DNA from: UBA10649 sp037130755
GTDB taxonomy: Bacteria > Actinomycetota > Actinomycetes > S36-B12
Direction of reading: 5' to 3'
Assembly: GCA_037130755.1 (NCBI GenBank)
Contig: JBAXSI010000002.1
Location: 62,001 to 126,000 of the forward strand
Length of the DNA: 64,000 nucleotides
Shown: positions 60,346 through 64,000 of the stretch, in pieces
Layout: each line of letters opens with the position of its first letter
How positions within the stretch are numbered: the first letter of the stretch is position 1
Position numbers and translations under genes: made by a program
The notes under the pieces: model-generated
The model's input: only the letters and a program-made list of their open reading frames with translations
Told to the model about the DNA's origin: nothing
Databases searched by the model: none

Positions 60346-62875
60346 GGTGGGTCGCCGTGCCGTGCGGGTTCACCAGATCCGTGATGCTCCCGTCCGCGGC
60401 GGGGATTGGCCCGGGTCGCCCGTAGAGGTAGCCCTGGCCGTGGGTCCAGCCCTGGGCGCGCAGGATGTCGGCCTGCTCGGTGGTCTCGATCCCTTCGGCG
60501 ATGCTGACGATGTTGAGTCCGTGCGCGAGTCCGGCCAGTCCAGCGGCAAGGGCCCGTGACGTGTCGTCGGTGGTGAGCTGGCGGGTGAAGGTCAGGTCGA
60601 GTTTGAGCCCACTGACGGGGAGATCGCGGAGCAGCGCGATGGAGGAGTACCCGGTGCCGAAGTCGTCGACGTGAATCCCGATGCCTTGGTCGTGCAGATC
60701 GGCGAGGTCCTCGCGGGTGCGGTCGAGGACGGACAGGATGGCTGACTCCGTGACCTCGATGACGATGCGTCGCGGGTCGATGCCACGCGCGTGGATCCTC
60801 GCGAGGAAGCGGTCGTGCCATCCGGGTCGGGTGATCTGGCTGGGGGAGTTGTTGACGCTGATCGCCACCGTCACATCGGGCCGGTGCTGGAGGAGGTCGA
60901 AGACCTGTTCCAGCACCTGGTCGTCGATCTCGTCGACGAGACCGGAGTCCTCAGCGACCTGCAGGAACTCCGCCGGCGCGAGCAGCCCGCGCAGGGGGTG
61001 ATTCCAGCGGACGAGGGCCTCGTAACCAGCGACCGTGGCGTCGGGCAGCGACACGATGGGCTGGTAGTGCACGACGAACTGCCGCTCACCGATGGCCGTG
61101 CGCAGCTCGGCCTCGGTGACAAGACGCGCCATCGCCTCGGCGTGCATCTCGGGGTCGAAGAACGCCCACCGTGATCGTCCGGCAGCCTTGGCCCGGACCA
61201 GTGCTGAGTCGGTGTCACGCAGCAACGACATGGGAGTGGACGTCGGGTCGGACAGGACGATGCCGATGGAGGCGGACACCGTCACGGAATGTCCCCCGGC
61301 CAGGCCCACCTGGCTCACCGCCGCCCCGAGCCGTTCCGCGATCGCGATGGCCTCAATCTCGCCCTGGGTGCCGGGAGCGATGACAATGAACTCATCCGCG
61401 CCGAAGCGTCCGACCCGGTCCCCTGGGCGCAACGCGTGCGAGATCCGACCGGCCACGGCGACCAGCACCTCGTCTCCGACCGTGTGGCCCAGCGAGTCGT
61501 TGACGATCTTGAAGTTGTCCAAGTCCAGGAAGAACACCGCAACCGCGGAGCCGGAACGCCGGGCGAGGGCCAGGTCGGACTCGAGAATGTCCAGGATCCA
61601 GAGCCGGTTGTAGAGCCCGGTGAGCGGGTCGTGAAGGGCGAGGAAGCGTAGCTGCTGCTGGGCCCGGTCCCGGTCGACCGACACCGAGACCAGGTGCGCT
61701 GCGTCCCGCCCGACCTGCTCCTCGCGGGCCGTCAGCGGCCGCGGCGGGTTCGATGTGAGCGTGAGTTCGCCGAGCCGTTCGTCACCGGCTCCGGCGATGG
61801 GGATCGTGCAGGATCCGGGGTCCCTTGCCTCGACGGCTGCGGTGCTGCTCTCGCCCGCTGGCAGGTCGGCAGCCATCGGTGATGAGGTCCCGTCGCCTTC
61901 GAGGCGGATGGTGCAGCGCAGGCCCGGCAGTATCTCCTTCACGTTCGCCCGCACGAACGTGACGATCGAGTCGAGGGTGTCCCCGCGTGCGATCCGCTCG
62001 AACGCCTGGCCCTGCTTCTCCACGAGCAGTTCCGCCTGCCTTCGGAGCGAGATGTCGCGGTAGGTGAGTGTGATGCCGTCGCCGAGCCGCGCGGCGTGCA
62101 CGTCGAGGACCCGCCGGTCGGCCTCTTCGTGCCCGGTCGTGATCTCGAACGTTGCGGGGGCGCCGACCTCGAGCACACGCAGGCACTGCGCGTAGCACAT
62201 CGACGCGTGGGACCAGGATGCGGTGATCTCGCGAAGGCTCCGCCCGACCACCGCGTCGCCGCCGGCGAGTACGACGGCCTCGGGGTTGGCATCCACGCAG
62301 ACGAGGTCGACGACGCCGCCGGCGTCGTCCCGGACAGCCTCGAGGATCACGATTGCGTCGACGAACGTGTCCATTGCCGAGCGCAGTCGCTCCGTGTTGA
62401 CCGCAAGGGCAGTCGTCGCCGCTTGGCTGCTCGCCTCTGCTGTCTTCAGGGCCGCATTCTCAGCAACGAGTGCGAGCGCGCGCCGCACGGCGTCGCCCAG
62501 CCGTGCCGGGCGGTCCTTGAGGACATAGTCCCAAGCACCCTCGCGCAGCAGTTCGAGAGCGGCCTCCTCGCCGATCTGCCCGGACAGGAACACGAACGGG
62601 GTTTGGGGAGCGAGCCGTCGCGCCAGCCTGAGTGCCATCTCGCCGGACCAGCCGGGGATCCCGAAGTCGGACACGATCACTTCGGGGTCGAACCGGTCGA
62701 GTGCCTCGGTGAACGCCGCCTCGGTGTCGACGACCTCCACGACCGGGTGGAGTCCCTGGCCGGTGAGGGCGCGCACGGCGAGTTCAGCGTCGGCGGGATT
62801 GTCCTCCACGATCAGGACGCGCAAAGGCTTGGGAGCCACCGCGGTCCCGCCACCGGCGCCCACCGCGGTACTCAC
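60335..62875 (-). CDS. Response regulator with PAS, GAF, GGDEF and EAL domains
   Basis: An 846-residue protein. The receiver domain (about 18–140) has its phospho-acceptor at D70 ('VIVSDFGIPGWSGE'), followed by a PAS (about 165–285), a GAF-like region (about 295–405), GGDEF and EAL (about 585–830). The cyclase motif is altered to GADEF although RPGD is kept, so it is probably weak or inactive. EAL is complete ('GYEALVRW', NNSPSQ, EVTES, DDFGTG, GLKLDLTF, AEGIE), so phosphorylation-controlled breakdown of c-di-GMP is the best guess. It overlaps the upstream receiver gene by 4 nt. Confidence 0.9.
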   Translation of the reverse strand: MSTAVGAGGGTAVAPKPLRVLIVEDNPADAELAVRALTGQGLHPVVEVVDTEAAFTEALDRFDPEVIVSDFGIPGWSGEMALRLARRLAPQTPFVFLSGQIGEEAALELLREGAWDYVLKDRPARLGDAVRRALALVAENAALKTAEASSQAATTALAVNTERLRSAMDTFVDAIVILEAVRDDAGGVVDLVCVDANPEAVVLAGGDAVVGRSLREITASWSHASMCYAQCLRVLEVGAPATFEITTGHEEADRRVLDVHAARLGDGITLTYRDISLRRQAELLVEKQGQAFERIARGDTLDSIVTFVRANVKEILPGLRCTIRLEGDGTSSPMAADLPAGESSTAAVEARDPGSCTIPIAGAGDERLGELTLTSNPPRPLTAREEQVGRDAAHLVSVSVDRDRAQQQLRFLALHDPLTGLYNRLWILDILESDLALARRSGSAVAVFFLDLDNFKIVNDSLGHTVGDEVLVAVAGRISHALRPGDRVGRFGADEFIVIAPGTQGEIEAIAIAERLGAAVSQVGLAGGHSVTVSASIGIVLSDPTSTPMSLLRDTDSALVRAKAAGRSRWAFFDPEMHAEAMARLVTEAELRTAIGERQFVVHYQPIVSLPDATVAGYEALVRWNHPLRGLLAPAEFLQVAEDSGLVDEIDDQVLEQVFDLLQHRPDVTVAISVNNSPSQITRPGWHDRFLARIHARGIDPRRIVIEVTESAILSVLDRTREDLADLHDQGIGIHVDDFGTGYSSIALLRDLPVSGLKLDLTFTRQLTTDDTSRALAAGLAGLAHGLNIVSIAEGIETTEQADILRAQGWTHGQGYLYGRPGPIPAADGSITDLVNPHGTATHPPQ

Positions 62876-63300
62876 GGCGCGTCGGGCAGGGGTGGCGACT
62901 CGTTGATGAGCAGCCAGAACATGCCCAGCGTCTTGACCGCGTCGGAGAACTCCGCGAAACTCACGGGCTTGCGCACGTATGCGTTCGCACCTTCCTGGTA
63001 ACTGGAGAGGATGTCCTCCTCCTGGAGGGATGAGGTGAGCACGACGACGGGGAGCAGACGGGTGTGGCTGGAACCGCGGATCCGGCGCAACACCTCAAGC
63101 CCGTCGATCTTGGGCAGCTTGAGGTCGAGCAGCACGAGGGAAGGCAGCGTTGCGCCGTCCCCGAACAGGTGCTCGAGCGCCTCAGCGCCGTCGTGCGCGA
63201 CCACGACGCTGTTGGCGACGTTGTTCTTGACCAATGCCCGCACGGTGAGGGCCTCGTCGTCGGGGTTGTCCTCGACGAGCAGGATATGGGCCTGGTTCAT
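62872..63300 (-). CDS. Single-domain response regulator (Rcp1-like)
   Basis: A 142-residue CheY-like protein with 'ILLVEDNPDDEALTVRAL', phospho-acceptor D59 ('LVLLDLKLPKIDGLEVL'), the switch Thr/Ser in 'VVVLTSS' and Lys in 'AYVRKPVSF'. This type, with the extended 'IRGSSHTRLLPVVVLTSS' segment, is usually paired with phytochrome-like histidine kinases. It lies between the kinase and the REC-GGDEF-EAL gene, overlapping both by 4 nt, so the three form one signalling operon. Confidence 0.93.
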   Translation of the reverse strand: MNQAHILLVEDNPDDEALTVRALVKNNVANSVVVAHDGAEALEHLFGDGATLPSLVLLDLKLPKIDGLEVLRRIRGSSHTRLLPVVVLTSSLQEEDILSSYQEGANAYVRKPVSFAEFSDAVKTLGMFWLLINESPPLPDAP

Positions 63301-64000
63301 GTCTGCTCCGATGGGTTGAGGGTGAAGCGGAACGTGGCCCCTTCATCGACGGCGGCCTCGGCCCAGATGCGGCCACCGTGGCGCTCGACGATGCGTCGGG
63401 CGCTCGCCAGGCCAATGCCGTTGCCGGGGAACTCGCTGGAGGAGTGCAACCGCTGGAACGGCTGGAACAGCTTGTCAGAGTAGGCCGGGTCGAAGCCCGC
63501 GCCGTTGTCGCGCACCACAAGGCAGAAGGGGGCGTCCGTCACGGTCTCGGTGCCTACCTCGATGCAGGCGTCGGGTCGCTTCGAGGTGTACTTCCAAGCA
63601 TTGTCGAGCAGGTTCTCCAGCACCGTGTGCAGCAGCGGCCCGTCCCCCCGGGCCTTCATGCCGGGCTCGATGACCACCTGGACTCGGCGGTCAGGGTCGC
63701 GGTCGGCCAGGCCCTCGAGGATCGTGGCGCACTCGGCGCTGACGTCTACCCCTTCGACGTGCAGCACGGCGCGCGACACCCGCGACAGCTGGAGCAGGTC
63801 GTCGATCAGCCCCGCCATCTGTCGACTGGCCGCCTCGATCCGGTGGGCATAGCCCCGGCCGGTCTCGTCGAGGGTGTCGGAGTACTCCTCCAGCAGCGCC
63901 TCACTGAACCCGCTCATCGCTCGTAGCGGCGATCGCAGGTCGTGCGACACCGAATAGGTGAACGCCTCTAGCTCGGCGTTCGCGCGCCGGATCTCGTCTG
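63297..64000 (-). CDS. Sensor histidine kinase, C-terminal part
   Basis: The kinase core is visible and the N-terminal sensor lies outside the window. The phospho-acceptor H-box is 'YSVSHDLRSPLRAMSGFS', the N-box 'ENLLDNAWKYTSKRPDA', G1 'DNGAGFDPAY' and G2 'GNGIGLASARRIVERHGG'. The H-box and 'KLFQPFQRLHSSSEFPGNGI' are those of phytochrome-type kinases. It probably phosphorylates the next-gene receiver (D59) and possibly the REC-GGDEF-EAL protein. Confidence 0.93.
   Translation of the reverse strand, partial: DEIRRANAELEAFTYSVSHDLRSPLRAMSGFSEALLEEYSDTLDETGRGYAHRIEAASRQMAGLIDDLLQLSRVSRAVLHVEGVDVSAECATILEGLADRDPDRRVQVVIEPGMKARGDGPLLHTVLENLLDNAWKYTSKRPDACIEVGTETVTDAPFCLVVRDNGAGFDPAYSDKLFQPFQRLHSSSEFPGNGIGLASARRIVERHGGRIWAEAAVDEGATFRFTLNPSEQT

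Overview
The window is high-GC DNA from an actinobacterium. The evidence is a WhiB-family regulator, a DUF3039 protein, a GTP-type PEP carboxykinase, and a clpS–DUF2017–mec–cysO–cysM–murI–MBL–rph–rdgB block in the order known from Mycobacterium tuberculosis (the rhomboid gene that sits between cysM and murI there is missing). Many start codons lie exactly 6 nt after a TANNNT -10 box, which indicates widespread leaderless transcription, also an actinobacterial habit. I cannot name the genus from sequence alone. No gene-free stretch exceeds about 220 nt.

Layout. 0–15 kb: the 3' end of an enoyl-CoA hydratase, a Nudix hydrolase, a YcaQ/AlkX-like winged-helix protein, small membrane proteins, an acyl-CoA ligase, two MFS transporters, a PAS-GGDEF diguanylate cyclase, ThpR, an aldo/keto reductase, TrmB, an S51-like peptidase, a CsoR/CstR-type regulator with a CopZ-like protein, a MalY/PatB-type C-S lyase, an SGNH protein and an HSL-type esterase. 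15–28 kb: PEP carboxykinase and ornithine carbamoyltransferase (convergent), a 43-bp tandem repeat array running into a whiB gene, a thioredoxin whose promoter carries the same operator as the CsoR-like gene, a three-gene amino-acid ABC transporter, HdeD-like and IclR proteins, a D-Ala-D-Ala carboxypeptidase and a GH18 protein. 28–37 kb: a cysteine-desulfurase-like enzyme and the M. tuberculosis-like block, interrupted by a VapBC-type toxin–antitoxin pair, then a HIT protein, tRNA-Leu and a decayed HNH nuclease gene. 37–49 kb: a PhyH dioxygenase with a Bcp peroxiredoxin, a Zur-box zinc ABC operon, a GroES-like protein, a sulfotransferase, a SAM-I riboswitch controlling a threonine-synthase-like gene plus a second CysO-like sulfur carrier, a tandem pair of paralogous membrane proteins, tRNA-Lys and two secreted proteins. 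49–64 kb: a dense signalling region with four large PAS/GGDEF/EAL proteins, a response regulator and a histidine kinase.

Most striking system. The SAM-I riboswitch at about 42968–43091 heads an operon of a zinc-ribbon threonine-synthase-like PLP enzyme and, overlapping it by 4 nt, a CysO paralogue ending in Gly-Gly. About 12 kb upstream lies the classical cysO–cysM–mec set, in which CysM uses O-phosphoserine and CysO thiocarboxylate to make cysteine. The parallel suggests, by inference only, that the riboswitch-controlled pair makes homocysteine from O-phosphohomoserine with protein-bound sulfur, a SAM-feedback-regulated branch of methionine synthesis. A SigR/SigH-type promoter in front of cysO, and a CsoR/CstR-like regulator lacking the copper-binding histidine that shares its operator with a thioredoxin gene, add to a picture of thiol and reactive-sulfur physiology in this stretch.
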